Of a stretch of 64,000 nucleotides of DNA, positions 17,552-25,548 are shown piece after piece. The notes beneath the pieces were generated by a model. It did no database searches and had not been told where the DNA came from. It worked only from the letters and a program-made list of their open reading frames with translations. A program made the translations under genes and the position numbers. Position 1 is the stretch's first letter. Each line of letters starts with the position of its first letter. The DNA comes from JACJWR01 sp964556255. Its GTDB lineage: Bacteria; Actinomycetota; Actinomycetes; S36-B12; UBA10799. The stretch lies in contig CAZKVQ010000011.1 of assembly GCA_964556255.1 (NCBI GenBank), forward strand, positions 1-64,000, given 5' to 3'.

Positions 17552-19044
17552 CCACCACCCTGCCCGTCGTCCCCGCGGGCGACCCCGGAAGTCGACTGGA
17601 CACGGCCCGCCGGCGCCGCGATCTGGACCGCGCAAGCAGCGGTGAAGCGGACGTCCTGGTCATCGGCGGCGGCATCACCGGTGTCGGTATCGCCCTGGAC
17701 GCGGCGACCCGAGGCCTGTCAGTCGTGCTCGCCGAGGCCGAGGACTTGGCTTACGGCACCAGTCGTTGGTCCAGCAAACTCGTGCACGGTGGCCTGCGCT
17801 ACCTGGCCACCGGACAGGTGGACGTGGCCTGGGAGTCCGCCGTCGAACGCGCCCGCATAATGGGCTCGATCGCACCGCACCTGACGCATCCAATGGCGCA
17901 GCTGGTTCCGTTGCTCGACGGTGACCGTGGCCTGCTCGTCGGGGCGGGACTGCATGCTGGGGATGGCCTGCGTCGGGCCACCGGAAGCGACCTACCGGCG
18001 CCACGTCGGATCCCGACGGTCGAAGCACGGGACCTCGCCCCCGCGTTACCGGCGAATATGACGGGTGCCTACCTGTCGTGGGATGGGCAGCTCGAGGACG
18101 ATGCGCGTCTCGTGGTCACGGTGGCAAGGACGGCCGCCGCCTACGGGGCACGCATCCTGACCCACACCAGGGTCCTGTCGGTCTCCGACGGCGGCGCTCT
18201 GGTGTCCGATCGGCTCACCGGCGAGACCACGACCATCCGGGCACGCCGCGTCATCAACGCCACTGGCGCCTGGGCCGCCGGTCTGGATGACCGCGTTTCC
18301 CTGGTGAGATCCCGCGGCAGCCACCTCGTGGTGTCGGCCGAACGCCTCGGCAACCCGCGCGCGGCAGTGATGGTCGCGCTACCGGGCTCGACGTCGCGTT
18401 ACGTCTTCTCGTTGCCCCAGCCCAACGGCCTGGCCTACATCGGCCTCACAGATGTGGAGACGGACGCACCCATCGACGAACCACGGGCCGACGACGAGGA
18501 GATCGATTTCCTCCTGACCTCGATAGCACCCTCATTGGTCCATCCGCTGGAGCGGTCGGACGTCATCTCCACCTACTCGGGCTATCGCCCGCTGCTGTCT
18601 GGAGTTGCGGGCAGTTCCGCCGACCTTTCGCGTCGGCATGCCGTCCTGGACGGCGACGTGATCTCGGTCGTCGGCGGCAAGCTGACGACCTACCGTCGAA
18701 TGGCCGAGGATGCGGTCGACCTCGTGACCGATCGGGAATGCCGGACCCGGGACCTGCCCCTGGTTGGGGCCGTCGGGCCGCGCGATGAGTCTGTTCCCGA
18801 GCGTCTGATCCGCCGGTTCGGAGCGGAGGCCGGCGCGGTGGCAGCCATGGCCCATGGTGACGCCGACCTGCTCAATCCGGTCGGCGACTCCCCCATCCTC
18901 GGCGTCGAACTGCTGTGGGCAACGGCCGCCGAGGGCGCCGTCACCGAGGACGACACCGTCCAGCGACGAGTGCGTGCCGACATGGTGCCGTCGTGGCAGG
19001 CGGCGGTCACAACCGCCCTGCAGACACTGCCCGCGCGTACCTAG
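17548..19044 (+). CDS. glpD: FAD-dependent glycerol-3-phosphate dehydrogenase
   Basis: 498-residue flavoenzyme oxidising glycerol 3-phosphate to dihydroxyacetone phosphate at the membrane. It shows the dinucleotide fold VIGGGITGVGIALDAATRGL (G40-x-G42), the GlpD signature GTSRWSSKLVHGGLRYL, and the DAO core with YVFSLPQPNGLAYIGLTD and GGKLTTYRRMAEDA. It overlaps tetR by ATGA. Its product DHAP is the substrate backbone for the alkyl-DHAP chemistry suggested by the divergent neighbour. Confidence 0.9.
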   Translation: MTTTLPVVPAGDPGSRLDTARRRRDLDRASSGEADVLVIGGGITGVGIALDAATRGLSVVLAEAEDLAYGTSRWSSKLVHGGLRYLATGQVDVAWESAVERARIMGSIAPHLTHPMAQLVPLLDGDRGLLVGAGLHAGDGLRRATGSDLPAPRRIPTVEARDLAPALPANMTGAYLSWDGQLEDDARLVVTVARTAAAYGARILTHTRVLSVSDGGALVSDRLTGETTTIRARRVINATGAWAAGLDDRVSLVRSRGSHLVVSAERLGNPRAAVMVALPGSTSRYVFSLPQPNGLAYIGLTDVETDAPIDEPRADDEEIDFLLTSIAPSLVHPLERSDVISTYSGYRPLLSGVAGSSADLSRRHAVLDGDVISVVGGKLTTYRRMAEDAVDLVTDRECRTRDLPLVGAVGPRDESVPERLIRRFGAEAGAVAAMAHGDADLLNPVGDSPILGVELLWATAAEGAVTEDDTVQRRVRADMVPSWQAAVTTALQTLPART

Positions 19045-19063
19045 CCGAGGCCGCGCCAGTCTC

Positions 19064-19069
19064 TAGGAT
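19064..19069 (+). promoter_or_regulatory. Predicted -10 box for leaderless azlC-azlD mRNA
   Basis: TAGGAT, 6 nt before the GTG start of azlC at 19076. Confidence 0.6.
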
Positions 19070-19075
19070 GGCGCG

Positions 19076-19822
19076 GTGGGAGCGCAGTGGGAACGGCGGC
19101 GTCGCGCCATCATCCGTGATGCCCTGGGGATCGGCATCGCGGTAGGCGCCTATGGAATCACCTTCGGCGCGCTCGCGACGACGGGTGGCTTCTCCGTCCC
19201 GCAAACCATGGCGCTGTCTTCGCTGATGTTCACCGGCGGCTCCCAGTTCGCCTACATCGGGGTGGTGGCGGCCGGCGGCAGCGTGATCGCGGCCGCGGTG
19301 ACCGCGTTACTTCTGGGGGCGCGCAATACCCTCTACGGCGTCGCCATGGCGCCCCTGCTGAAGACACGCGGCGCCAGCAGCGCCCTCGCTGCCCAACTGA
19401 CGATAGACGAGTCGACCGCCATGGCACTGGCCCATGAGGATCCCGATGAGCCCCGGGCTGCCCGGACGGCCTTCTGGGCTACCGGCGTGACCGTCTTCAT
19501 CTGCTGGAACATCGCTACGCTGCTCGGCGCTCTGGGCGCGAGTGCCCTCGGAGATCCCCGGAGCTATGGGTTGGATGCGGTGATTCCAGCTGCCTTCCTG
19601 GCTTTGATGTGGCCCCGACTGACGTCGCGCAGCGCGATCGCCGTTGCCGTGCTGGCCGCGGCGATGGCGACCTTGCTGACGGTGTGGCTACCCGCCGGAC
19701 TGCCCGTTCTGGCCGGAGGTTTGGTGGCGGTCCTGTGGGGGTGGCTGTCGCCGGGTGGGGGTACGCCCCCCAGCGGTGACTTCGACTTCGCCCCGCTGCC
19801 GGATCTGGAGCCACCTCGATGA
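19076..19822 (+). CDS. azlC: AzlC-family branched-chain amino acid exporter subunit
   Basis: 248-residue membrane protein with AzlC hallmarks GAYGITFGALATTGGFS and SSLMFTGGSQFAYIGVVAAGG, plus about six or seven hydrophobic helices. AzlC and the small AzlD form the exporter for branched-chain amino acids and their analogues. GTG at 19076 is chosen because of the -10 box 6 nt upstream; no ribosome-binding site is seen, as expected for a leaderless mRNA. Its last codons overlap azlD by ATGA. The C-terminal tail PDLEPPR is cytoplasmic-looking. Confidence 0.85.
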   Translation: MGAQWERRRRAIIRDALGIGIAVGAYGITFGALATTGGFSVPQTMALSSLMFTGGSQFAYIGVVAAGGSVIAAAVTALLLGARNTLYGVAMAPLLKTRGASSALAAQLTIDESTAMALAHEDPDEPRAARTAFWATGVTVFICWNIATLLGALGASALGDPRSYGLDAVIPAAFLALMWPRLTSRSAIAVAVLAAAMATLLTVWLPAGLPVLAGGLVAVLWGWLSPGGGTPPSGDFDFAPLPDLEPPR

Positions 19823-20130
19823 TGTGGTTACCGATCTTGCTGACCTCGGCCGGGACTTGGCTGCAGAAGTACCTCGGCCACCTGCTGCCCGAGTCCTGGA
19901 CGGAGGGCGAGCGGATATCCCGGGTGCTGGCTCTGCTGCCCATCGGGCTACTCGCCGCCCTGACCGCGGTATCCACTTTCACCACCGAGTCACGGGTGAC
20001 CGTAGACGCCCGGGTCGCCGGACTACTGGCAGCCACCGCAGCGCTGCTGCTGCGCGCCCCATTCCTGCTGGTGCTGGTCGTTGCGGCCGTGACTGCCGCC
20101 GGACTTCGGTATCTCGGCCTCGCGGGTTGA
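19819..20130 (+). CDS. azlD: AzlD-domain small exporter subunit
   Basis: 103-residue hydrophobic protein with three to four predicted helices and the AzlD start MMWLPILLTSAGTWLQKYLGHLLP. Partner of AzlC in branched-chain amino acid export. Overlaps azlC by four bases. Ends 34 bp before the convergent TPR-like gene. Confidence 0.85.
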   Translation: MMWLPILLTSAGTWLQKYLGHLLPESWTEGERISRVLALLPIGLLAALTAVSTFTTESRVTVDARVAGLLAATAALLLRAPFLLVLVVAAVTAAGLRYLGLAG

Positions 20131-20164
20131 CCCGGGGCCGCCCGCGGTATGACGCCTACGGCTA

Positions 20165-20629
20165 CTAACCGAGATCGGGCGGTTCGCCGGCGAACCCGTC
20201 GGCGAGCGCCAGCGCATAGCGCATGGCAGATCGGGCACGCTTACGATCCCGACCCGCCTCATAGGCCAAGGAGACCCGAAACCAGGCAGCCGGACTCCGC
20301 GGCTCAGCAGCAACCTGGGCACTGGCGGACTCGAACTCGGCTTCGGCCGCCCGTCGGGTGATCCGCCCGGAGGGCATGCGTTCCAGATCGTCGACCGGGA
20401 GTTGGCCCCGCTCGTCCAGGTCAGCGGCCAACTGCTGGACCCGGATGCCGAACTGGAGTTCCCGCCAGATCATCCACAGCCCGAGCAACGGCAGCACCAT
20501 CACGGCGATGCCCAGAAGGGCCGAGGACAGTCCGCCCGAGGTGAGGAACAGGTAGCCCATCCAGGCGGCGAACACCATGTAGATCCCCGCGGCCACCGCC
20601 ATCACGATGGCCCACCGGCGTGCCGTCAT
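20165..20629 (-). CDS. Membrane-anchored TPR-like protein of unknown function
   Basis: 154 residues. Two adjacent membrane helices (AIVMAVAAGIYMVFAAWMGYLF and ALLGIAVMVLPLLGLWMIW) are followed by a cytoplasmic part, EAEFESASAQVAAEPRSPAAWFRVSLAYEAGRDRKRARSAMRYA, that resembles one or two tetratricopeptide repeats. Similar small proteins occur next to dapB in actinomycetes, but no function is established. It starts 31 nt after dapB and is probably in the same transcript. Confidence 0.7.
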   Translation of the reverse strand: MTARRWAIVMAVAAGIYMVFAAWMGYLFLTSGGLSSALLGIAVMVLPLLGLWMIWRELQFGIRVQQLAADLDERGQLPVDDLERMPSGRITRRAAEAEFESASAQVAAEPRSPAAWFRVSLAYEAGRDRKRARSAMRYALALADGFAGEPPDLG

Positions 20630-20660
20630 GGCGACCTCGGGTCCGGCATCGGTTCCGCCA

Positions 20661-21398
20661 TCAGGCGAGCAGGGAGTCGATACCCAGGGTAAGGCCGGGG
20701 CGCTGACCCACGGCCCGCACCGCCAGAATCACGCCCGGCATGAATGACGCCCGATCCAGGGAGTCGTGCCGGATAGTCAGAACCTCCCCAGTACTGCCCA
20801 GCAACACTTCCTGATGGGCGAGCATGCCGCGAAGCCGAACCGAATGAACCGGGACGCCGTCCACCGCAGCCCCCCGCGCGCCTGCGAGCCCGGTGGCGGT
20901 GGCGTCGGGCGCTGGGTCGACCCCGGCCGCCCGCCGCGCGGCAGCCATCCTGGCGGCCGTGGCCGCGGACGTGCCGCTGGGCGCGTCGACCTTGTCCGGA
21001 TGGTGCAGCTCGATGACCTCCACCGACTCGAAGTAGGGGGCAGCCTTCTCCGCGAACATCATCATCAGCACCGCGCCGATACCGAAGTTGGCAGCGATCA
21101 GGCATCCGACGCCCGGTGCGTCGGCGAGCCAGCCCCGCACCTGGTCCAGCCGGGTCTCGTCGAAACCGGTGGTTCCGACGACGGTGTGGATTCCGTGCTC
21201 GATGCAGAACTGCAGCGTCCCCATCACGGCGTCGGGCACGGTGAAGTCGATCAGCACCTCGGTGTCGGCGGTCAGCAGGTCCGAGATGGAGTCGCCCTGG
21301 TCGAGGGCGGCCACCAATTCCAGCCCGTCGGCCGCTTCGACCGCAGCGCACGTCTGCTGCCCCATTCGACCGCGGGCGCCCATCACTGCAACTCTCAT
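20661..21398 (-). CDS. dapB: 4-hydroxy-tetrahydrodipicolinate reductase
   Basis: 245-residue NAD(P)H-dependent reductase, second step of the lysine/diaminopimelate branch after DapA. N-terminal dinucleotide loop MGARGRMG (6-13), VLIDFTVPDAV, GTTGFDE, and the conserved ELHHPDKVDAPSGT containing the catalytic histidines and lysine. ATG overlaps the M16 peptidase stop by ATGA. Member of the pnp-peptidase-dapB run. Confidence 0.95.
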   Translation of the reverse strand: MRVAVMGARGRMGQQTCAAVEAADGLELVAALDQGDSISDLLTADTEVLIDFTVPDAVMGTLQFCIEHGIHTVVGTTGFDETRLDQVRGWLADAPGVGCLIAANFGIGAVLMMMFAEKAAPYFESVEVIELHHPDKVDAPSGTSAATAARMAAARRAAGVDPAPDATATGLAGARGAAVDGVPVHSVRLRGMLAHQEVLLGSTGEVLTIRHDSLDRASFMPGVILAVRAVGQRPGLTLGIDSLLA

Positions 21399-22729
21399 GC
21401 GATCCCCCGGAACTTCCGGTTGTTATCGAAGGGGCCGACGACCGCGAGCTGCCGCGGACGGTCGAAGACGTCGGCCGCCAGGGCCTGAACATCGTCCAAT
21501 GTCACGGCATCGATCGACGCGAGCGCCTCAGCAACCGGGGTAAGGATTCCGGTGAGCAGTTCGGCCTCACCCAGCCGAACCATCCGCGAGCTGGACTCCT
21601 CCAGATTGAGAACCAGGCCGCCTCGCAGTTGCCCCTTGCCCCGCTCCAACTCCTCGGCGGTGATGCCCTCCCTCGCGACATCGTCCAGCACCAGCGCGAT
21701 CACGTCGATGGCGTCGTCGACCTTGGCCGGCAGCGAGCCCGTGTACACGGCGAAGGCACCAGCGTCGGAATGCGATGAGCGAAAAGACTGCACCGAGTAG
21801 GCCAGCCCCCGCTTCTCTCGGACCTCCTGGAACAGCCGGCTGGACATGCCGCCCCCGACCACCGCATTGAGGATGCCCATCGCCCACCGACGCGGATCTG
21901 TCCGGTTGAGCCCGGACATGCCGAGTACGACGTTGGCCTGCTCGATGCCGCGGTGGCGCACCCGCCCACCCGCTGCGGCGTGCAACTTTCGCGGGCGACC
22001 TCCCCGACGGGCGACTCCCGGCTTACCCTCGGAGACGCCAGCGAGCGCCTTGCGTACTGCGCGAGTGACCAAGGTGTGGTCAACACCACCGGCCGCTACC
22101 ACTGCGAGGTTTGCCGGTCGGTACCAACGCCGATAGTGATGCCACACGTCAGCACGTGGCATTACCGAGATGCTCCCCTCGGAGCCGATGATCGGTGCGG
22201 CGAGCGGGGTATCGGCGAACACCTGCGCAGTGAACAGTTCGTGAGCCGCATCCGCGGGGTCGTCGTCATGCATGGCGATTTCCTCGAGCACCACCGCCCG
22301 CTCGGACTCAACGTCTGCCTTGCTCACCACCGACGACGTCATCATGTCCATCAGGACGTCGACTGCCAGCGGAACATCCCGGTCCAGCACTCGGGCGTAG
22401 AAGCAGGTGTACTCCTTGGTGGTGAACGCGTTGAGTTCACCACCGACAGCGTCGATCGCTGAGGAGAGTTCCAGGGCGCTGCGGCGGGCAGTTCCTTTGA
22501 ACAGCAAGTGCTCAAGGAAATGCGAGGCACCGGCGTACCGAGGCGACTCATCGCGGGACCCCACCGGGATCCAGACGCCGAGCGACACCGAACGGGTCGC
22601 CGCCATCTCCTCGGTGACCACCCGCACGCCGGGGTCGAGCACCGACCGACGCACGCGACCGTCGGCGTCCGCCAACAGGGTTCGCGTGGTGCCGGGTTTC
22701 TGCTCCCCGGCGGCGGGGATAGTGATCAC
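21395..22729 (-). CDS. M16-family zinc peptidase (pitrilysin/processing-peptidase type)
   Basis: 444-residue metalloprotease with the inverted zinc motif H70-F-L-E73-H74 and the distal glutamate in VVLEEIAMHDD (~148-149). The C-terminal half carries the R/Y substrate pocket sequence KRGLAYSVQSF. Proteins of this type follow pnp in many actinobacteria; the substrate is not known. Starts with GTG one base after the pnp stop, with no ribosome-binding site, so translation depends on pnp. Confidence 0.9.
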   Translation of the reverse strand: MITIPAAGEQKPGTTRTLLADADGRVRRSVLDPGVRVVTEEMAATRSVSLGVWIPVGSRDESPRYAGASHFLEHLLFKGTARRSALELSSAIDAVGGELNAFTTKEYTCFYARVLDRDVPLAVDVLMDMMTSSVVSKADVESERAVVLEEIAMHDDDPADAAHELFTAQVFADTPLAAPIIGSEGSISVMPRADVWHHYRRWYRPANLAVVAAGGVDHTLVTRAVRKALAGVSEGKPGVARRGGRPRKLHAAAGGRVRHRGIEQANVVLGMSGLNRTDPRRWAMGILNAVVGGGMSSRLFQEVREKRGLAYSVQSFRSSHSDAGAFAVYTGSLPAKVDDAIDVIALVLDDVAREGITAEELERGKGQLRGGLVLNLEESSSRMVRLGEAELLTGILTPVAEALASIDAVTLDDVQALAADVFDRPRQLAVVGPFDNNRKFRGIA

Positions 22730-22730
22730 C

Positions 22731-24959
22731 TCAGGAGGAGACTTCCTCGGTCTCCGCCACCACCGCGGCGTCGTCTGAGTCCTCGAGCACCGGCGTCAGC
22801 GAGAGCTTGCCGCGCGGATCGATCTCCTTGATCTCGACCTGGCACTTCTGGCCGACGCTGAGCACGTCTTCCACGCTGTCGATGCGCTTCTTGCCAGGCA
22901 CCAACTTCTTCACCTCGGAGATGTGCAGCAGACCATCGCGTCCGGGCACCAGCGAGATGAACGCGCCGAAGGACGTGATCTTGACGACCGTTCCGAGATA
23001 GCGCTCACCGACCTTGGGCATCGTCGGGTTGGCGATCTGGTTGATCGTCTCCCGAGCGGCTTCCGCAGCGGCGCCGGTGGTGGCGCCGATGTAGATCGTG
23101 CCGTCGTCCTCGATGGAGATGTCGGCGCCGGTGTCCTCCTGGATCTGGTTGATCATCTTGCCCTTCGGGCCGATGACCTCACCGATCTTGTCCACCGGAA
23201 TCTTCACAGTGATGATGCGAGGTGCGAGGATGCTCATCTCATCCGGAGCATCGATCGCCTCCATCATCACCTCGAGGATCGCGATACGCGCGCCGCGGGC
23301 CTGCGTCAGCGCACCGGCCAACACCGAGGCCGGGATGCCGTCGAGCTTGGTATCCAGCTGCAGTGCCGTAACGAAGTCCCGGGTGCCGGCCACCTTGAAG
23401 TCCATGTCGCCGAAGGCGTCCTCGGATCCCAGGATGTCGGTCAGCGCCACGTAGCGGGTCTCGCCGTCGACCTCATCGGACACCAGCCCCATCGCGATTC
23501 CGGCCACCGGCGCCTTCAACGGCACGCCGGCGTTCCAGAGCGACATCGTGGAGGCGCACACCGAACCCATCGAGGTGGAGCCGTTGGAACCCAGGGCCTC
23601 GGACACCTGACGGATGGCGTAGGGGAACTCCTCGCGCGTGGGGAGCACAGGCACCAGCGCGCGCTCGGCGAGCGCACCGTGGCCGATCTCGCGACGCTTC
23701 GGGGATCCGACCCGGCCGGTCTCACCGGTGGAGTAGGGCGGGAAGTTGTAGTTGTGCATGTAGCGCTTGCGGGTCACCGGCGACAACGTATCCAGCTGCT
23801 GCTCCATACGAAGCATGTTGAGCGTGGTCACCCCCATGATCTGGGTCTCGCCGCGCTCGAACAGGGCCGAACCGTGGGCACGGGGAATGACCTCGACCTC
23901 GGCGGAGAGGGTGCGGATATCCGTCAGCCCGCGACCGTCCATCCGGACCTGGTCGCGCAGGACCCGCTGCCGGATCAGGCTCTTGGTGACCGAGCGGAGG
24001 GCAGCGCTGAGTTCCTTCTCCCGGCCGTCGAACCGCTCGGCCAGGTCAGCGATCATCCGCTCCTTGACGGCGTCGAGGGCGGCTTCCCGCTCCTGCTTGC
24101 CCTCGATGGTCAGCGCCTGGGTCAGATCGTCGGTCACCAAGTCGGCCACGGCGTCGTAGGCGTCCTGCTGGTAGTCGGGGAACACCGGGAACTCCCGCAC
24201 CGGCTTGGCAGCCTGGGATGCCAGCACCGACTGTGCCTCACACAGAGTGCGGATGAAGCCCTTGGCAGCTTCGAGTCCCTCTGCCACGACCTCCTCGGTC
24301 GGGGCCGTCGCGCCACCGGCTACCAGTTCCACGGTCGCTTCGGTGGCCTCCGCCTCGACCATCATGATCGCGACGTCATCACCAACGATCCGCCCGGCGA
24401 CCACCATGTCGAAGACGGCACTCTCGAGTTGCTCGTTCGTCGGGAAGGCCACCCACTGCCCTTGGATCAGGGCGACCCGGGTGGCTCCGATCGGACCCGA
24501 GAACGGCAGACCGGACAGTTGGGTGGACATGGATGCGGCGTTGATGGCCAGCACGTCGTAGATGTCGTTCGGGTTGAGCGACAGCACGGTGATGACGACC
24601 TGGACCTCGTTTCGCAGGCCCTTCACGAAGCTGGGGCGAAGCGGGCGGTCGATGAGGCGGCAGGTGAGGATCGCGTCCTCACTGGGCCGCCCTTCCCGGC
24701 GGAAGAACGAACCGGGGATCCGGCCGGCGGCATACATGCGCTCTTCCACATCGACCGTCAGCGGGAAGAAGTCGAACTGATCCTTCGGGTGCTTGCCGGC
24801 GGTCGTCGCCGAGAGCAGCATCGTGTCGTCGTCCAGATAGGCGACCGCCGAGCCGGCAGCTTGCCGGGCGAGCCGTCCGGTTTCAAACCGGATCGAGCGG
24901 GTTCCGAACTTACCGTTGTCGATAACGGCGTCGGATGAATAGATATCGGGACCCTCCAT
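22731..24959 (-). CDS. pnp: Polyribonucleotide nucleotidyltransferase
   Basis: 742-residue 3'-5' phosphorolytic exoribonuclease of the RNA degradation machinery; also makes guanosine pentaphosphate in some actinomycetes. Two RNase PH domains flank an alpha-helical linker, with FFPLTVDVEERMYAAGRIPGSF (N-terminal) and GDMDFKVAGTRDFVTALQLDTK (second core), then KH (ITVKIPVDKIGEVIGPKGK) and S1 (GTVVKITSFGAFISL). ATG at 24959 has AAGGAGG 6 nt upstream. Follows rpsO, with a palindromic hairpin in the intergenic region. Confidence 0.97.
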   Translation of the reverse strand: MEGPDIYSSDAVIDNGKFGTRSIRFETGRLARQAAGSAVAYLDDDTMLLSATTAGKHPKDQFDFFPLTVDVEERMYAAGRIPGSFFRREGRPSEDAILTCRLIDRPLRPSFVKGLRNEVQVVITVLSLNPNDIYDVLAINAASMSTQLSGLPFSGPIGATRVALIQGQWVAFPTNEQLESAVFDMVVAGRIVGDDVAIMMVEAEATEATVELVAGGATAPTEEVVAEGLEAAKGFIRTLCEAQSVLASQAAKPVREFPVFPDYQQDAYDAVADLVTDDLTQALTIEGKQEREAALDAVKERMIADLAERFDGREKELSAALRSVTKSLIRQRVLRDQVRMDGRGLTDIRTLSAEVEVIPRAHGSALFERGETQIMGVTTLNMLRMEQQLDTLSPVTRKRYMHNYNFPPYSTGETGRVGSPKRREIGHGALAERALVPVLPTREEFPYAIRQVSEALGSNGSTSMGSVCASTMSLWNAGVPLKAPVAGIAMGLVSDEVDGETRYVALTDILGSEDAFGDMDFKVAGTRDFVTALQLDTKLDGIPASVLAGALTQARGARIAILEVMMEAIDAPDEMSILAPRIITVKIPVDKIGEVIGPKGKMINQIQEDTGADISIEDDGTIYIGATTGAAAEAARETINQIANPTMPKVGERYLGTVVKITSFGAFISLVPGRDGLLHISEVKKLVPGKKRIDSVEDVLSVGQKCQVEIKEIDPRGKLSLTPVLEDSDDAAVVAETEEVSS

Positions 24960-25034
24960 AGGGTTCCTCCTTCGATGAAGCCCCGCCGTGCGCCCCTGCA
25001 GGTCCTGCGAGGCGTGCCGGTCTTCGATCGAGGG

Positions 25035-25054
25035 CTCCGGATGATCATCCGGAG
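25035..25054. other. Perfect 20-bp palindrome in the rpsO-pnp leader
   Basis: The arm CTCCGGATGA is followed directly by its exact complement TCATCCGGAG. In RNA it can form a stem. Hairpins between rpsO and pnp are RNase III processing sites in E. coli and Streptomyces, through which PNPase represses its own synthesis; this is the likely counterpart. Confidence 0.6.
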
Positions 25055-25136
25055 GCCACCACCGAGGACCGACGCCGAAGTGCGGACGAACCTGGGTGAC
25101 TGGCGGAGTCGGTTGTGTTGTTGTGGTGGTGGGCCG

Positions 25137-25406
25137 CTAGCGGCGCAGGCCGAGACGGTCGATCAGTTCGCGGTAGCGGTTGATGTCGGTCTTGGCCACG
25201 TAGTTGAGCAGGCGGCGACGACGACCGACCAGCAGAAGCAGGCCGCGACGTGAGTGATGGTCGTGCTTGTGTTCCTTCAGATGCTCCGTGAGGTGGGAGA
25301 TGCGGTGCGAAAGCAGCGCGATCTGGACCTCGGGGCTGCCGGTGTCACCTTCGTTTACGGCGTATTCGGCAATGATTTTCTGCTTGGTATCAGCGTCGAT
25401 CGACAT
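25137..25406 (-). CDS. rpsO: 30S ribosomal protein S15
   Basis: 89-residue S15, the usual length, beginning MSIDADTKQKIIAEYA with the conserved GDTGSPEVQIALLSHRI and the C-terminal HHSRRGLLLLVGRRRRLLNYV that binds 16S rRNA. ATG at 25406 is preceded by AGAGGA. pnp follows after 177 nt, so the conserved rpsO-pnp operon is intact. TAGGCT (25489-25494, minus strand) is a candidate -10 box ~80 nt upstream. Confidence 0.97.
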   Translation of the reverse strand: MSIDADTKQKIIAEYAVNEGDTGSPEVQIALLSHRISHLTEHLKEHKHDHHSRRGLLLLVGRRRRLLNYVAKTDINRYRELIDRLGLRR

Positions 25407-25488
25407 AATCCTCTGCGGACGCGAACGGGGGCATCATGCCCGATGGGAGGCGTTTCACCGGGCGTCCGACCAGTGATCGCTACCCACC

Positions 25489-25494
25489 AGCCTA
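25489..25494 (-). promoter_or_regulatory. Candidate rpsO -10 box
   Basis: TAGGCT on the minus strand, overlapping the palindrome CCTATAGG at 25491-25498. It would give a leader of about 75 nt. The divergent amidase gene begins at 25549, so the region may serve both directions. Confidence 0.4.
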
Positions 25495-25548
25495 TAGGTA
25501 GGGGGCTTCCAGCCTGCATGCGACCCGATCCAGTGGTGGGATGGGCCC

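Noticed and set aside
22923..24938. 671-codon plus-strand frame across pnp
   Set aside because: Exact antisense of PNPase, His/Asp/Gly-rich low-complexity translation typical of a GC-rich shadow frame.
25533..25548. Leaderless promoter for the amidase
   Set aside because: TGGGAT has the 6-nt spacing but lacks the key A at position 2, so it was left out of the leaderless set.
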